Positions 20,975 to 29,454 of a stretch of DNA of 44,041 bases are shown here, one piece after another. Numbering within the stretch: the first letter of the stretch is position 1; each line of letters starts with the position of its first letter. The notes beneath the pieces are model-generated. The model saw only the letters and a list, made by a program, of their open reading frames with translations, was not told the DNA's origin and searched no databases. The translations under genes were made by a program, and so were the position numbers. The stretch is from Oscillibacter sp. (GTDB taxonomy: Bacteria > Bacillota > Clostridia > Oscillospirales > Oscillospiraceae), in NCBI GenBank assembly GCA_014799925.1, contig JAAVHC010000024.1, positions 1 to 44,041 on the forward strand, given 5' to 3'.

Positions 20975-22327
20975 TTGGCAAACCAGAAAAACGGATCTCT
21001 GAACAGCGTCAATATCATCCGGATTTTCCTGCTGGCCTCCTCGGTTGCCTATCTGATCGCCGCCGTGGCGGTTCCTGACCGGGGAGAGATGCTGACGGGT
21101 CTGGCGGAGATCCTCATGTCTCCCGCCCAGCTGACCAAGGACGATTTTATTATCGGCAGCATCTCCGGTACCTTCCTGAACGTGGGACTGGTGGGGCTGG
21201 TGTGCGCGGTCATGACGTGCCTGCCCGGCGCGGCGGTCAATGGGGGAACGATTGCCGCGTACTTCCTGACCACGGGGTTCTCCTTCTGGGGCATCAATTT
21301 CCTGAATATGTGGCCCTTTTTCCTGGGCGTGATGCTGTATACCATCGTCAAGCGTGAGCAGTTCCCGAAGTACGTGAACATCGCCATGTTTGCCACGGCC
21401 CTGTGCCCTCTGGCCAGCGAGCTGCTGCTGCGCTACCCCAACAGCGAGGAGGTCCACGGCGTGACCCTCACCGGTGTGGTGCTGATGCTGGCGGTGGGAA
21501 TGCTGATCGGCTTTCTGACGCCGGCTATGGCGGCCCATTCCCCCAACGTCCACAAGGGGTACGACCTGTACTCCGCGGCTCTGCCGGGGGTGCTGCTGGG
21601 TCTGTTCGGGGTAGCGGCGCTGTATAAGACCCTGGGGCACGACGTGCCCGCCATCACGGCGACGCTGGGCGGCAGTCATCCCGGCGTGGTCTGGACGTTC
21701 TGCATCGTGTTTTTCGCCCTGTGCGTTCTGGCGGGCTTCTGGCTCAACGGTAAGAGCTTCAGGGGCTATGCGGCGCTGCTGAGGGACACGGGCCACAAAT
21801 CGGATTTTGTTGCCAAATACGGCCCCGGTCTGGCGATCCTGAACGTTGGCGTCTACGGCCTGATGATCCTGGCCTACTACATTTTGGTCAATGCCATCAG
21901 GGGAGACGCTTTCGCGGGCTTCAACAGCGTGACCCTGGGCATCGTGTTCTGCATGGTGTGCTTTGGGGCGGCCGGCGCGCACCCCGGCAACGTGTGGCCC
22001 ATCATGGTGGGCTACGTGGCATTTTCCTTTTTCTTTACCGTCTGTCTCGGCGGCGTGTTCCCGGTGAATGCCCAGGCCATCATGGTAGGGCTCTGCTTTG
22101 CCAGCGGCCTTGCGCCCATTGCGGGGAACTACGGCTGGTGGGCCGGCGTCCTGGCCGGCGGGATGCACTATCTGCTGGTGACGTCCATCCCGGCCATCCA
22201 CGGGGGCTTCAGCCTCTATAACGGCGGCTTTACCTCTCTGGTGATCGCCGTCATCCTGGTGCCCCAGCTGGAGGCGTTCTGCAAGACGAAGGAGCAGCGG
22301 CTGGCGGCCGGAAACGGGAAAAACTGA
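20975..22327 (+). CDS. DUF1576 polytopic membrane protein
   Basis: This 450-aa protein has roughly 11-12 hydrophobic segments, two internally similar halves, and DUF1576-type motifs PGAAVNGGTIAAYF, GFSFWGINFLNMWPF, AAGAHPGNVWPIMVGY and HGGFSLYNGGFTS. The predicted start is TTG 20975 (MANQKNGSLNS), because no ATG or GTG is in frame nearby and the region is GGGGGCGG-rich. The exact start is uncertain. It sits between folD and 5-formyl-THF cyclo-ligase on the same strand, so it may move a folate-pathway substrate such as formate or a related anion. That is inference from position only. Confidence 0.85.
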   Translation: MANQKNGSLNSVNIIRIFLLASSVAYLIAAVAVPDRGEMLTGLAEILMSPAQLTKDDFIIGSISGTFLNVGLVGLVCAVMTCLPGAAVNGGTIAAYFLTTGFSFWGINFLNMWPFFLGVMLYTIVKREQFPKYVNIAMFATALCPLASELLLRYPNSEEVHGVTLTGVVLMLAVGMLIGFLTPAMAAHSPNVHKGYDLYSAALPGVLLGLFGVAALYKTLGHDVPAITATLGGSHPGVVWTFCIVFFALCVLAGFWLNGKSFRGYAALLRDTGHKSDFVAKYGPGLAILNVGVYGLMILAYYILVNAIRGDAFAGFNSVTLGIVFCMVCFGAAGAHPGNVWPIMVGYVAFSFFFTVCLGGVFPVNAQAIMVGLCFASGLAPIAGNYGWWAGVLAGGMHYLLVTSIPAIHGGFSLYNGGFTSLVIAVILVPQLEAFCKTKEQRLAAGNGKN

Positions 22328-22363
22328 GGAATTTCTATTTCAAGTCATAAGGAGCGATGCGCA

Positions 22364-22930
22364 ATGACCAAGCAGACCCTTCGCGCGGAAGTAATCGCGC
22401 GGGTAAAAAATCTCTCGCCGACCTACTGCCGGGAGGCGGACGAAGCAATATGCCGTTGTGTGATTCAATCCGATGCCTATGAGAAGGCCCGGACCGTCTT
22501 TTGCTTCGTGGGTACGGAGCGGGAGATCGACACCATGCGCCTGATCCACATCATGATGCGGGACGGGAAGGATGTAGCGGTTCCGCTGTGTGTGGAAAAG
22601 GGCGTCATGGAGGCCCGGCGGATCGAGGGAATGGGCGACCTGGTCAGCGGACGCTACGGCATTCTGGAGCCGCGGCTCGCATGCCCGCTGGTGCCGCCGG
22701 AGGATCTGGATCTGGTGCTCGTTCCCTGCTGTACCGGCAACGCCAGGGGGGAGCGGCTGGGCTACGGCGGCGGGTACTATGACCGGTATCTGACGCGGAC
22801 CGGATGCCCCACCATGCTGCTGTGCCGCCATCAACTGGAGCGGGACGACATCCCCGTAGAGGCGCACGACGTGTCGATGGACTATTTTGTCACCGAACGG
22901 GGCGTTGTGGCGTGCAGGAGCAGCCTGTAA
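22364..22930 (+). CDS. 5-formyltetrahydrofolate cyclo-ligase
   Basis: This enzyme converts 5-formyl-THF plus ATP to 5,10-methenyl-THF, returning an inhibitory by-product to the one-carbon pool. The 188-aa protein has the standard KQTLRAEVIARVK start, FVGTEREIDT and the ATP/folate motif GERLGYGGGYYDRYL. ATG 22364 has AAGGAG 9 nt upstream. It closes the folate locus and is followed by a strong terminator, and is probably co-transcribed from fchA or folD onwards. Confidence 0.96.
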   Translation: MTKQTLRAEVIARVKNLSPTYCREADEAICRCVIQSDAYEKARTVFCFVGTEREIDTMRLIHIMMRDGKDVAVPLCVEKGVMEARRIEGMGDLVSGRYGILEPRLACPLVPPEDLDLVLVPCCTGNARGERLGYGGGYYDRYLTRTGCPTMLLCRHQLERDDIPVEAHDVSMDYFVTERGVVACRSSL

Positions 22931-22936
22931 ATGAGG

Positions 22937-22968
22937 AAAATCCCGGAGGGCCTGCCCTCCGGGATTTT
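22937..22968 (+). terminator. Terminator of the folate locus
   Basis: AAAATCCCGGAGGG pairs with CCCTCCGGGATTTT across a 4-nt loop, ending in T5. Confidence 0.93.
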
Positions 22969-23033
22969 TGCGTGTGCTTTTGTGTTCCATCCCGCCGATG
23001 CGTCTCTTTTTTCATTTGATTTCTCTATTCTTC

Positions 23034-23061
23034 TTGCTTTTTCGCTCCGATGCCCTATAAT
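23034..23061 (+). promoter_or_regulatory. Promoter of udk
   Basis: TTGCTT (23034-23039), 16 nt, TATAAT (23056-23061), about 40 nt upstream of the start codon. Confidence 0.75.
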
Positions 23062-23103
23062 GAATATTGGAGAACAAAATTGAATCGGCGGGAGGTACAA
23101 CGC

Positions 23104-23721
23104 ATGAGCGCCATCATCATCGGCATCGCCGGGGGCACCGGCTCCGGCAAGACCACCCTGACCCGGCATTTGAAGGAACACTTTGGCCGCGAGGTCACCG
23201 TCGTCGGCCACGACAGCTACTACAAGCGGCAGGAGGGCAAGACCTATGAGGAGCGGGCCCTTCAGAACTACGACCATCCCAGCGCCTTCGACACGGACCT
23301 TCTCATTCAGCACCTCCGGGAGCTGAAGGAAGGCCGGTCCATTCAATGCCCCGTCTACTCCTACGTGGACCACAACCGCACGGATCAGACCGTGGAGATA
23401 TCTCCCACCAAGGTCCTGATCGTGGAGGGCATCCTGATCTTTCAGGACCCGATCCTCCGGGAGATGTTCGACATCAAGATCTTTGTGGAGACCGACGCGG
23501 ACGAGCGCATCCTCCGCCGGGCCCTCCGGGACGTGGAGGAGCGGGGCCGGACGCTGCGGTCCGTGGTGACCCAGTACCTGACCACGGTGAAGCCCATGCA
23601 CGAGCAGTATGTGGAGCCCTCCCGGAAATACGCCGACATCATCGTCCTGGAAGGGGGCCACAATCTGGTGGCGCTGGAGATGATCATGCAGAGGATTCAG
23701 AACCATATTGACCGGGATTAA
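23104..23721 (+). CDS. udk: Uridine kinase
   Basis: Udk phosphorylates uridine and cytidine in pyrimidine salvage. The 205-aa protein begins SAIIIGIAGGTGSGKTTL, containing the P-loop GGTGSGKT (8-15). It has the substrate region VGHDSYYK and NYDHPSAFDTDLL, and the YVEPSRKYADIIV C-terminal segment. I chose ATG 23104 for the GGGAGG 9 nt upstream; the in-frame ATG at 23050 overlaps the promoter -10 box. Single-gene unit between its promoter and a 17-bp terminator stem. Confidence 0.96.
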   Translation: MSAIIIGIAGGTGSGKTTLTRHLKEHFGREVTVVGHDSYYKRQEGKTYEERALQNYDHPSAFDTDLLIQHLRELKEGRSIQCPVYSYVDHNRTDQTVEISPTKVLIVEGILIFQDPILREMFDIKIFVETDADERILRRALRDVEERGRTLRSVVTQYLTTVKPMHEQYVEPSRKYADIIVLEGGHNLVALEMIMQRIQNHIDRD

Positions 23722-23726
23722 GCTGG

Positions 23727-23763
23727 AAAGGACCGCCGCCCATTGTATGGGCGGCGGTCCTTT
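23727..23763. terminator. Bidirectional terminator between udk and the RNHCP gene
   Basis: A 17-bp perfect stem (23727-23743 with 23747-23763) and a TGT loop. A3/T3 ends serve both converging genes. Confidence 0.93.
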
Positions 23764-23772
23764 CTGAGACTT

Positions 23773-24165
23773 TTATTTCGGAAGCATCCCCTCCAGATGC
23801 TCCAGCGGGAAAGGCGGCCGGGCCAGAGGCCGTACCGCCAGACGCATCAGCTGGATGGGGTCATCGTCCGCCGCCACCCGGTTGGAGTGAAAAACGCCGC
23901 ACCGGCGGCAGCGGTGAATGATGGCCCACTCGCCGCCCTTGCGGACCCAGACTCCCGCTGGCTCCATGTCGCCGCCGCAGTCCGCGGCCCGGTCGCCGGG
24001 CCGGTCGTCCAGGTGGACGCTGTGGAGGCATCTGGGGCAGTGGTTGCGGTGATGAGTGCCGCCGCCCGCCGGCGTTACCAGATGGCCGCAGGCGCGGCAG
24101 GTGAAGGGGCGCTCTTCGTCGGGGCGGAGGTTTTCTCCGCCCTTCTTTTCGCCGTATCGGGACAT
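23773..24165 (-). CDS. RNHCP domain protein
   Basis: The 130-aa protein has several Cys pairs. CRACGHLVTPAGGGTHHRNHCPRCLHSVHLD carries the eponymous RNHCP motif, and HRCRRCGVFHSNRVAADD follows, consistent with zinc-ribbon-like metal binding. The family occurs in Firmicutes and its function is unknown. Cytosolic. ATG 24165 follows AGGAGG by 5 nt. It is preceded by a promoter, a perfect 20-bp palindrome and an 18-codon leader ORF, so expression is probably controlled. Confidence 0.9.
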   Translation of the reverse strand: MSRYGEKKGGENLRPDEERPFTCRACGHLVTPAGGGTHHRNHCPRCLHSVHLDDRPGDRAADCGGDMEPAGVWVRKGGEWAIIHRCRRCGVFHSNRVAADDDPIQLMRLAVRPLARPPFPLEHLEGMLPK

Positions 24166-24214
24166 AAATTCCTCCTGGTATGTTATGCAGCCAACATACG
24201 GGAGGCTTCGCGGT

Positions 24215-24271
24215 TCAGTTTGCGGAAACCTCCCGGGTTTCTGCACCGACCGATTGATTCTTCGTAAACAT
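24215..24271 (-). CDS. 18-aa leader ORF upstream of the RNHCP gene
   Basis: ATG 24271 has AAGGAG 6-7 nt upstream and encodes MFTKNQSVGAETREVSAN, ending about 50 nt before the RNHCP start. Shifting the frame near its end would read LNREASRMLAA, so a frameshifted older small ORF is also possible. Weak evidence. Confidence 0.35.
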   Translation of the reverse strand: MFTKNQSVGAETREVSAN

Positions 24272-24296
24272 ACGTATCTCCTTTCCTTCGTGGTGG

Positions 24297-24316
24297 GATG
24301 AACTGGCCAGTTCATC
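24297..24316. promoter_or_regulatory. Perfect 20-bp palindrome, candidate operator
   Basis: GATGAACTGGCCAGTTCATC is its own reverse complement. It lies 4 bp downstream of the -10 box of the RNHCP-gene promoter, a classic repressor position (TetR-like spacing). No matching regulator gene is adjacent. Confidence 0.65.
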
Positions 24317-24319
24317 TGT

Positions 24320-24348
24320 AGGATACCACAGCAAAAGAGGGAAAGCAA
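24320..24348 (-). promoter_or_regulatory. Promoter of the RNHCP unit
   Basis: Reverse strand TTGCTT (24348-24343), 17 nt, TATCCT (24325-24320). The -35 box lies within the loop and arm of the terminator at 24331-24365. Confidence 0.6.
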
Positions 24349-24365
24349 GGCTTTCCCTCTTTTGC
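24331..24365 (-). terminator. Terminator of the GH13 gene
   Basis: A 15-bp perfect stem (GCAAAAGAGGGAAAG and complement) with a 5-nt loop and a T4 tract, 7 bp after the GH13 stop codon. Confidence 0.92.
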
Positions 24366-24372
24366 GTCGGAA

Positions 24373-25683
24373 CTACCGCTCCATCTTCCAATACTGCACG
24401 CTGTAGGGGGGCAGCTGACTGCCGCCGCCGAAGTCGTGCTTTTCTCCGGTGATGAGGTCCACCGCCGTGCCGCATCCGGCGTCGAAGTGGGCGGTGTAGG
24501 GCGCGCCCTCGGCGTTGACCGCCACCAGCACCCGCTCGCCGTCACAGGCCCGCTCAAAGATGATCTGCCGGTTGGTCAGCACCACGTTCCGGTAGGAGCC
24601 GTAGCACAGCGCCCTGCTGCCCTTGCGGGCGGCGGCCAGCCTGGCAATAAAGGCCGTCAGGCCGTTGCTCTCCGGCCTTTCCAGGGCGGGGCGCAGGGCG
24701 GCGTCGCCCTGACTCTTCCGGCCCTCCACGCCCCACTCGCTGCCGTAGTACACCGACGGCACGCCGGGCATACCGAAGAGGATGCCGTAGGCGGGGCGGA
24801 TGTGTTCCCTGTTGGTCAGGATGCTGGCAATGCGCTCCACATCGTGGTTGTCCAGGAAGCTCAGCAGGTGCCGCCCTTTGTAGAGGGTCCAGTTTTCCGG
24901 GCCGAACTGGCGGGCCAGACTGTGGCCGATCTCAAAGAGGTTCATGGAGTTGAAGCTGGACCACAGGCCCTTGTAGCACTCGTAATTGGTGACGGAGTGG
25001 CAGGCGTTGTCGTTCATCCAGCGGTTGTAGTCCCCGTGGAGGGTTTCGCCCATGAGGACGAAGTCCGGCTTTACCTGGTTTGCGAACTGCCGGATCTGGT
25101 AGAGGTAATCCGGGCTCAGGCAGTAGGCCACGTCCAGCCGCAGGCCGTCGATGCCGAACCGCTCCACCCAGGAGCGGATGGCGTCAAACTGGTGGCGCAC
25201 CACGTCCGGATGGCCCAGGTTCAGCTTCACCAGCTCGTAGTGGCCCTCCCAGGCCTCGTACCAGAAGCCGTCGTTGTAGCCGGTGTTGCCGTCAAAGCTG
25301 ATGTTGAACCAGTCTTTGTAGGGGCTGTCCCACTTTTTCTCCTGCACGTCCCGGAAGGCCCAGAAGCCCCGGCCCACGTGGTTGAACACGCCGTCCAGCA
25401 TCACTTTCAGTCCGGCGGCGTGGAGGGCGTCGCAGACGGTTTTGAAGTCCTCGTCCGTGCCCAGGCGGCAGTCGATATGGAAGTAATCCCGGGTGTCGTA
25501 GCCGTGGCGGTCGCTGTCAAAGACGGGGTTGAAGAGCACCGTGTCCGCGCCGGTGGATTTGATATGGTCCACCCAGTCCAGCACCCGGAGGATGCAGTGG
25601 GACTGCGCGCCGTCGTTATGCTCCGGCGCGCCGCACAGGCCCAGGGGGTAGATCTGATAGATGACGGATTCGTCAAACCACAT
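24373..25683 (-). CDS. GH13 family alpha-glycosidase (alpha-amylase/neopullulanase type)
   Basis: GH13 enzymes hydrolyse alpha-1,4/1,6 glucans. The 436-aa protein has the four conserved regions: MLDGVFNHVG; DGLRLDVA with the nucleophile Asp (about residue 181); MGETLHG with the acid Glu (about 211); and FLDNHDVERI with the third carboxylate (about 278). A C-terminal beta domain follows (VALVAVN-like VLVAVNAEG). No signal peptide is present, so it acts in the cytosol, probably on maltodextrins. I chose ATG 25683 with AAAGGAAT upstream; the longer frame would need a TTG. It is a monocistronic unit with a terminator. Confidence 0.94.
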   Translation of the reverse strand: MWFDESVIYQIYPLGLCGAPEHNDGAQSHCILRVLDWVDHIKSTGADTVLFNPVFDSDRHGYDTRDYFHIDCRLGTDEDFKTVCDALHAAGLKVMLDGVFNHVGRGFWAFRDVQEKKWDSPYKDWFNISFDGNTGYNDGFWYEAWEGHYELVKLNLGHPDVVRHQFDAIRSWVERFGIDGLRLDVAYCLSPDYLYQIRQFANQVKPDFVLMGETLHGDYNRWMNDNACHSVTNYECYKGLWSSFNSMNLFEIGHSLARQFGPENWTLYKGRHLLSFLDNHDVERIASILTNREHIRPAYGILFGMPGVPSVYYGSEWGVEGRKSQGDAALRPALERPESNGLTAFIARLAAARKGSRALCYGSYRNVVLTNRQIIFERACDGERVLVAVNAEGAPYTAHFDAGCGTAVDLITGEKHDFGGGSQLPPYSVQYWKMER

Positions 25684-25795
25684 AATTGCTGTATTCCTTT
25701 CTTTCAATTAGAGACGTCAACTGTCGCCGTGCGGCGGGCCTGGTCAAACACCGCCGTCCATGGCGGGACCGGCCGTCCGCCCGGGACCCATTCCG

Positions 25796-27079
25796 TTACT
25801 CCAGCGTAAACCGCTCGTTCTCCTCCCGGAAGGAGGCGCTGTAGAAGGCCGTCATGGCCTGGATAAGGTAGTCCGTGTCCTTGACGCCCGCCGTCTCGAA
25901 GCAGGAGTGCATGGCCAGCTGGGCCAGGCCGATGTCCACGGCGTTGATGGATACGTGGGTATTGGCGATGAGTCCCAGGGTGCCGCCGCCGGGCAGGTCG
26001 GAGCGGTTGGCGAAATGCTGGGTGGGCACGCCTGCCCGCTCACACAGGGCGGAGAACACCGCGCAGGCCACGCCGCCGGTGGTGTAGCGGACGCCGTGCT
26101 TGATGACCACGCCGCCGTTCATGGCGGGGCGATGAGTTGGGTCGGCGTATTCCGGGTGGTTGGGATGGACGGCGTGGGCGTTGTCTGCGGAGACCAGAAA
26201 GCTGTTGGCAATGGCGGAGAGCCGCTCCCGGCCCACGCTGTCGCAGATGCGCTTCATCCAGTCGATCATGAAGGTGCCGCCGGCGCCCTGCTTGGTACGG
26301 CTGCCGATCTCCTCGTTGTCCATCAGCGCGTATACCGGCACGCTGGCGCTGTCGCGGGCCTCCATAAAGCCCCGGAAGCAGCCCCAGGCGCACTGGAGGT
26401 CGTCCAGACGGGCGGCGGAGATGAACTGATTCTCCGCGCCCCAGATCACGCCCTTCTGCCGCAGGCACAGGCACAGGTCCGTGCCCAGGATGTCCCCGGC
26501 GCCGCATCCGGCGGCCTGGGCCACGATCTCCCGGAACGTGCCCTTTGCCAGCTTCATGCCCATGAGGGGCACCATGTCGCACTTGGGATCGTACTGGAAG
26601 CCCTCGTTGGCGGTCCGGTTCATATGGATGGCCACATTGGGGATCAGCAGCAGGTCCCGGTCCACATAGACCAGCCGGGAGGCGATGGCCTCGCTCCCGT
26701 CCCGCACCAGCACCCGGCCCGCCACGGTGAGGGGCCGGTCCAGCCAGGGGGCGCACAGCATCCCGCCGTACCGCTCCGCGTTCAGCCGCAGATACCCCTC
26801 CGGGCCCTCCACCTCGGCGTTCTCCTTAATGCGGAAGGTGGGCGCGTCGGAGTGGCTGGCGGAGATCATAAAGCCCGTGAAATCCGGCCGGGGAATCCGA
26901 AAGGCCAGCAGCGCCGAGCTGCCGCGGGTCACGTAGTATTTCCCGCCGGGGGCCATGGGCCGCGTCTCCCCCTCGTTCAGCCGCGTATAGCCCGCGGCCT
27001 CCAGCTCCCCGCAGAGATTTGCCACCGCGTGGAAGCGGCTGGGACTGTGGTCCAGAAAGGTCAGCAGATCCTGTATCAT
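25796..27079 (-). CDS. apeB: M18 family aminopeptidase
   Basis: M18 enzymes are dinuclear zinc aminopeptidases that remove N-terminal residues (often Asp/Glu) from peptides in the cytosol. The 427-aa protein shows the zinc-site motifs ISASHSDAPTFRIKENAEV, MDNEEIGSRTKQGAGG, VSADNAHAVHPNHPEY and GGVVIKH, all in order, with the usual length. ATG 27079 has AAGGAG 8 nt upstream; the preceding in-frame TTG is not needed. It is followed 112 bp later by the GH13 gene. A 12-bp hairpin lies in its leader. Confidence 0.95.
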   Translation of the reverse strand: MIQDLLTFLDHSPSRFHAVANLCGELEAAGYTRLNEGETRPMAPGGKYYVTRGSSALLAFRIPRPDFTGFMISASHSDAPTFRIKENAEVEGPEGYLRLNAERYGGMLCAPWLDRPLTVAGRVLVRDGSEAIASRLVYVDRDLLLIPNVAIHMNRTANEGFQYDPKCDMVPLMGMKLAKGTFREIVAQAAGCGAGDILGTDLCLCLRQKGVIWGAENQFISAARLDDLQCAWGCFRGFMEARDSASVPVYALMDNEEIGSRTKQGAGGTFMIDWMKRICDSVGRERLSAIANSFLVSADNAHAVHPNHPEYADPTHRPAMNGGVVIKHGVRYTTGGVACAVFSALCERAGVPTQHFANRSDLPGGGTLGLIANTHVSINAVDIGLAQLAMHSCFETAGVKDTDYLIQAMTAFYSASFREENERFTLE

Positions 27080-27105
27080 CAAAGCATCTCCTTGTTTTAT
27101 AATCT

Positions 27106-27140
27106 ATATTACTTCCGAACGAAAAGTCCGGAAGTAATAT
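27106..27140. repeat. 12-bp hairpin upstream of the M18 gene
   Basis: ATATTACTTCCG (27106-27117) pairs exactly with CGGAAGTAATAT (27129-27140). It lies 27-61 bp before the M18 start and could be a leader structure or an operator. A second stem, TTCGGCC/GGCCGAA, is at 27174-27190. Confidence 0.6.
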
Positions 27141-27230
27141 GTGCCAGGTTTTGCGGTTGCCGCCGGGCAGTCGTTCGGCCAAAGGCCGAATGACCGTCTC
27201 TAAGCGGCGAGCAAAACGGCTCAAATCAAA

Positions 27231-27268
27231 TTTTATGATTCCTGCGTTTAAACGCAGGAATCATAAAA
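27231..27268 (-). terminator. 38-bp perfect palindrome, terminator overlapping the thioesterase gene end
   Basis: The sequence 27231-27249 is exactly complementary to 27250-27268. The last six codons and stop of the thioesterase lie inside one arm. T4 ends follow the stem. A stem this long and perfect suggests a terminator; it may also act as a cruciform. Confidence 0.8.
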
Positions 27269-28018
27269 CCATATGAACGCGTGGTGAATCGTCTTTCCGC
27301 CGTTTTCGCTCCGGATCTCCACCTGATGCTTCCCGTCCTCCGTCAGGGAGTACAGGCAGCGGATGGGCGTGCCCAGCAGGATCTGGCGGCGGAAAGCGAT
27401 TTCCACCGTGTCGGGCAGGTTCTGATAGACCGCCTCCGGCAGGGCCTCAACGGCATAGTCCAGATAGTGAAGGTTGTTCACATGGTGGTTGGTGTCAATA
27501 TCCCGGCGGCCCACTACGGTCTCAAAGGCGGCGGGCGTCCCCTCCGGGGTTTTACCGTTGCCGGAGGGCTCCGCGCCGCCAAAGACGGAGGTCTCATCCA
27601 TCTGGCCGGCGTAGGCGGAGCGGACCGTGTCCGTGATGCGGGTCATCCGTCCGGTGCCGGCGTTCAGCAGCACCCAGCGGCTGGAGCCCTGGGCAACCAG
27701 GTCCCCATCGCTCCGGACCAGGAAGTCGCGGTCCGAGAGGAACCCTTCCATAGCCCGGGGCCAGGTTTCCACCCGCAGCCCGGCCCGCCAGAGGGGCCGC
27801 TTTTTCAGTTCCACCCGCCAGCCGGTAAGAATCCAGTGGACGCCGGTCCGGGGGATGTCCTTCAGTCCGTAGCCCACCTCGTCGGAGGCGATGGCGGCGG
27901 CTTCCTGCAAGATCCGCAGCAGCCCCTGGTGGGTCAGCCGCTGGTCGGGCCCTACGTCGGAGTAGGCCGCGTCAGTTTCATAAAGATAATGAGGCGTATG
28001 AATCACTCCTGTTTTCAA
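27248..28018 (-). CDS. Acyl-ACP thioesterase (FatA/FatB-like)
   Basis: This enzyme releases fatty acids from acyl carrier protein. The 256-aa protein has two hot-dog domains. In the first, HWILTGWRVELKKRPLWRAGLRVETWPR is typical; the second has the RRDIDTNHHVNNLHYLDY motif with the catalytic Asn/His region. TTG 28018 is the likely start, giving MKTGVIHTPHYLYE, but the ribosome binding site is weak (GGCGGACC). GTG 28006 is the alternative. The C-terminus is encoded inside a perfect palindrome. It is 72 bp downstream of the SEDS gene on the same strand. Confidence 0.92.
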   Translation of the reverse strand: MKTGVIHTPHYLYETDAAYSDVGPDQRLTHQGLLRILQEAAAIASDEVGYGLKDIPRTGVHWILTGWRVELKKRPLWRAGLRVETWPRAMEGFLSDRDFLVRSDGDLVAQGSSRWVLLNAGTGRMTRITDTVRSAYAGQMDETSVFGGAEPSGNGKTPEGTPAAFETVVGRRDIDTNHHVNNLHYLDYAVEALPEAVYQNLPDTVEIAFRRQILLGTPIRCLYSLTEDGKHQVEIRSENGGKTIHHAFIWFYDSCV

Positions 28019-28090
28019 TGGTTTGGTCCGCCGCCAACGGCGGCAGTCAGGCGGGGGCGCTCCCCGCCGCCCTGTGGATCAGGCCGGACA

Positions 28091-29260
28091 TCATGTCTTC
28101 CGCAGCCAGTCCGGCAGCGTCCGGCTCCTTACGCCGGAGACCATGCCCATGGCGGCGTAGAGCGCCACGATGGAGCTTCCGCCGTAGCTGAAAAAGGGCA
28201 GCGTCAGCCCGATGACCGGCATGACGAACAGGCACATGCCGATATTTTCAACGGTCTGGAAGACCAGCATGGTCCCGAACCCCACGCAGATGAGCGCGTC
28301 CATACTGCTCTTCGCCAGCCGCGCCGTCTGGAAGCAGCGGTATACCAGGAAGAACTCCAGGACGATGATCGCCAGGCAGCCCGCGAACCCCAGCTCCTCG
28401 CCGCAGACGCAGAAGATGAAGTCCGTCTGCCGGGCGGGGAGGCTGCCGTCGATGACGCCCTGGGTCTGGATGCCGCGGAACAGTCCCTGCCCGAAAAGCC
28501 CGCCGCTGCCCAGGGCCAGCAGGCCGCGGGTCTGCTGGTAGCCCCTGCCCAGGGGGTCATAGCTGTGGTCGAAGAGCACGCGAAACCGTTCCACCCAGTA
28601 TGTCGGCAGCTTTTCAAACAGGGCCAGCAGGCCGATGCCCACGCCCAGGCCGGTAAAGCCGATGGCGAACCAGTACCACGCCAGTCCCGCCGCCAGGGCC
28701 ATGCCCGCGTAGATCACCAGGTACATGAGCCCGCTGCCCGCGTCCCTGGAGAGGACATAGATCCACAGGAACATGAACCCCGCGTGGGCCGCCGGGAGGA
28801 GCAGGGAGAGCAGCCCCTTCATGTTCCGGTTGTCCCGGAACCATCCGATCTGCCTGGCCAGCAGCACCGTGAAGGTCAGACGCACAATTTCCGCCGGCTG
28901 AACATTCAGCGGGAACCCCCTGACCCCCAGCCAGGAGCGGTTGCCATAGGCCGATATTCCCAGCGGCGTGCGCAGCAGGGCGATAAAGCCAATATTAAAA
29001 AGCAGGAACAGCACCCATTTTTCCGAAAAGTGCTCTACGTCGATGTTGGAAAAAATGAAATAGGCCCCGATGCCGATGACCGCTCCGGCGGCCTGGATCA
29101 GCACCCGCTTGAGCTGCGTGTCCGGCCCCAGGTAGTTGGTGGCGCTGGCGATGAGCACGAGGCCGAAGGCCGTACACACCATGCACAGTCCCAGCAGCTT
29201 CAGGTCCGCCTTGCGCACAATATCCTGTACGGATTGCCACATCCGTTTGAAGATGGTCAC
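28091..29260 (-). CDS. SEDS family protein (FtsW/RodA/SpoVE-type glycan polymerase)
   Basis: SEDS proteins polymerise lipid II into peptidoglycan glycan strands with a partner class B PBP. The 389-aa protein has about ten TM segments. It carries the family motifs NVQPAEIVRLTF, YVLSRDAGSGLMYLVIY (with the conserved Asp/Gly region), QQTRGLLALGSGGLFGQGLF and the C-terminal LPFFSYGGSSIVALYAAMGMV. A GTG start at 29260 is supported by GGAGG 8 nt upstream. No PBP gene is adjacent. Elongasome (RodA) versus sporulation or division role cannot be decided from sequence. Confidence 0.95.
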   Translation of the reverse strand: MTIFKRMWQSVQDIVRKADLKLLGLCMVCTAFGLVLIASATNYLGPDTQLKRVLIQAAGAVIGIGAYFIFSNIDVEHFSEKWVLFLLFNIGFIALLRTPLGISAYGNRSWLGVRGFPLNVQPAEIVRLTFTVLLARQIGWFRDNRNMKGLLSLLLPAAHAGFMFLWIYVLSRDAGSGLMYLVIYAGMALAAGLAWYWFAIGFTGLGVGIGLLALFEKLPTYWVERFRVLFDHSYDPLGRGYQQTRGLLALGSGGLFGQGLFRGIQTQGVIDGSLPARQTDFIFCVCGEELGFAGCLAIIVLEFFLVYRCFQTARLAKSSMDALICVGFGTMLVFQTVENIGMCLFVMPVIGLTLPFFSYGGSSIVALYAAMGMVSGVRSRTLPDWLRKT

Positions 29261-29332
29261 AGTATTGCCTCCAGAGAGAGTTTCCCTGTTAGTTTACCAC
29301 ATGATGGGACTTCTGTAAACCGTTTCTGCGAC

Positions 29333-29364
29333 AAAATCCCGCCGTTCCCGGAAGGAAACGGCGG
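29333..29364 (-). terminator. Terminator of hemW
   Basis: CCGCCGTT (29339-29346) pairs with AACGGCGG (29357-29364). On the reverse strand it is followed by GGGATTTTG. It lies about 90 bp after the hemW stop and before the SEDS start. Confidence 0.65.
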
Positions 29365-29454
29365 AAGAAATTCATACCTGGGACAAAGCAGGGTAGTGAG
29401 GGAGGGAAAACGGCGGAGCGGCAGGACATGTCCGGAGACCGTTTCCACCCTCGC

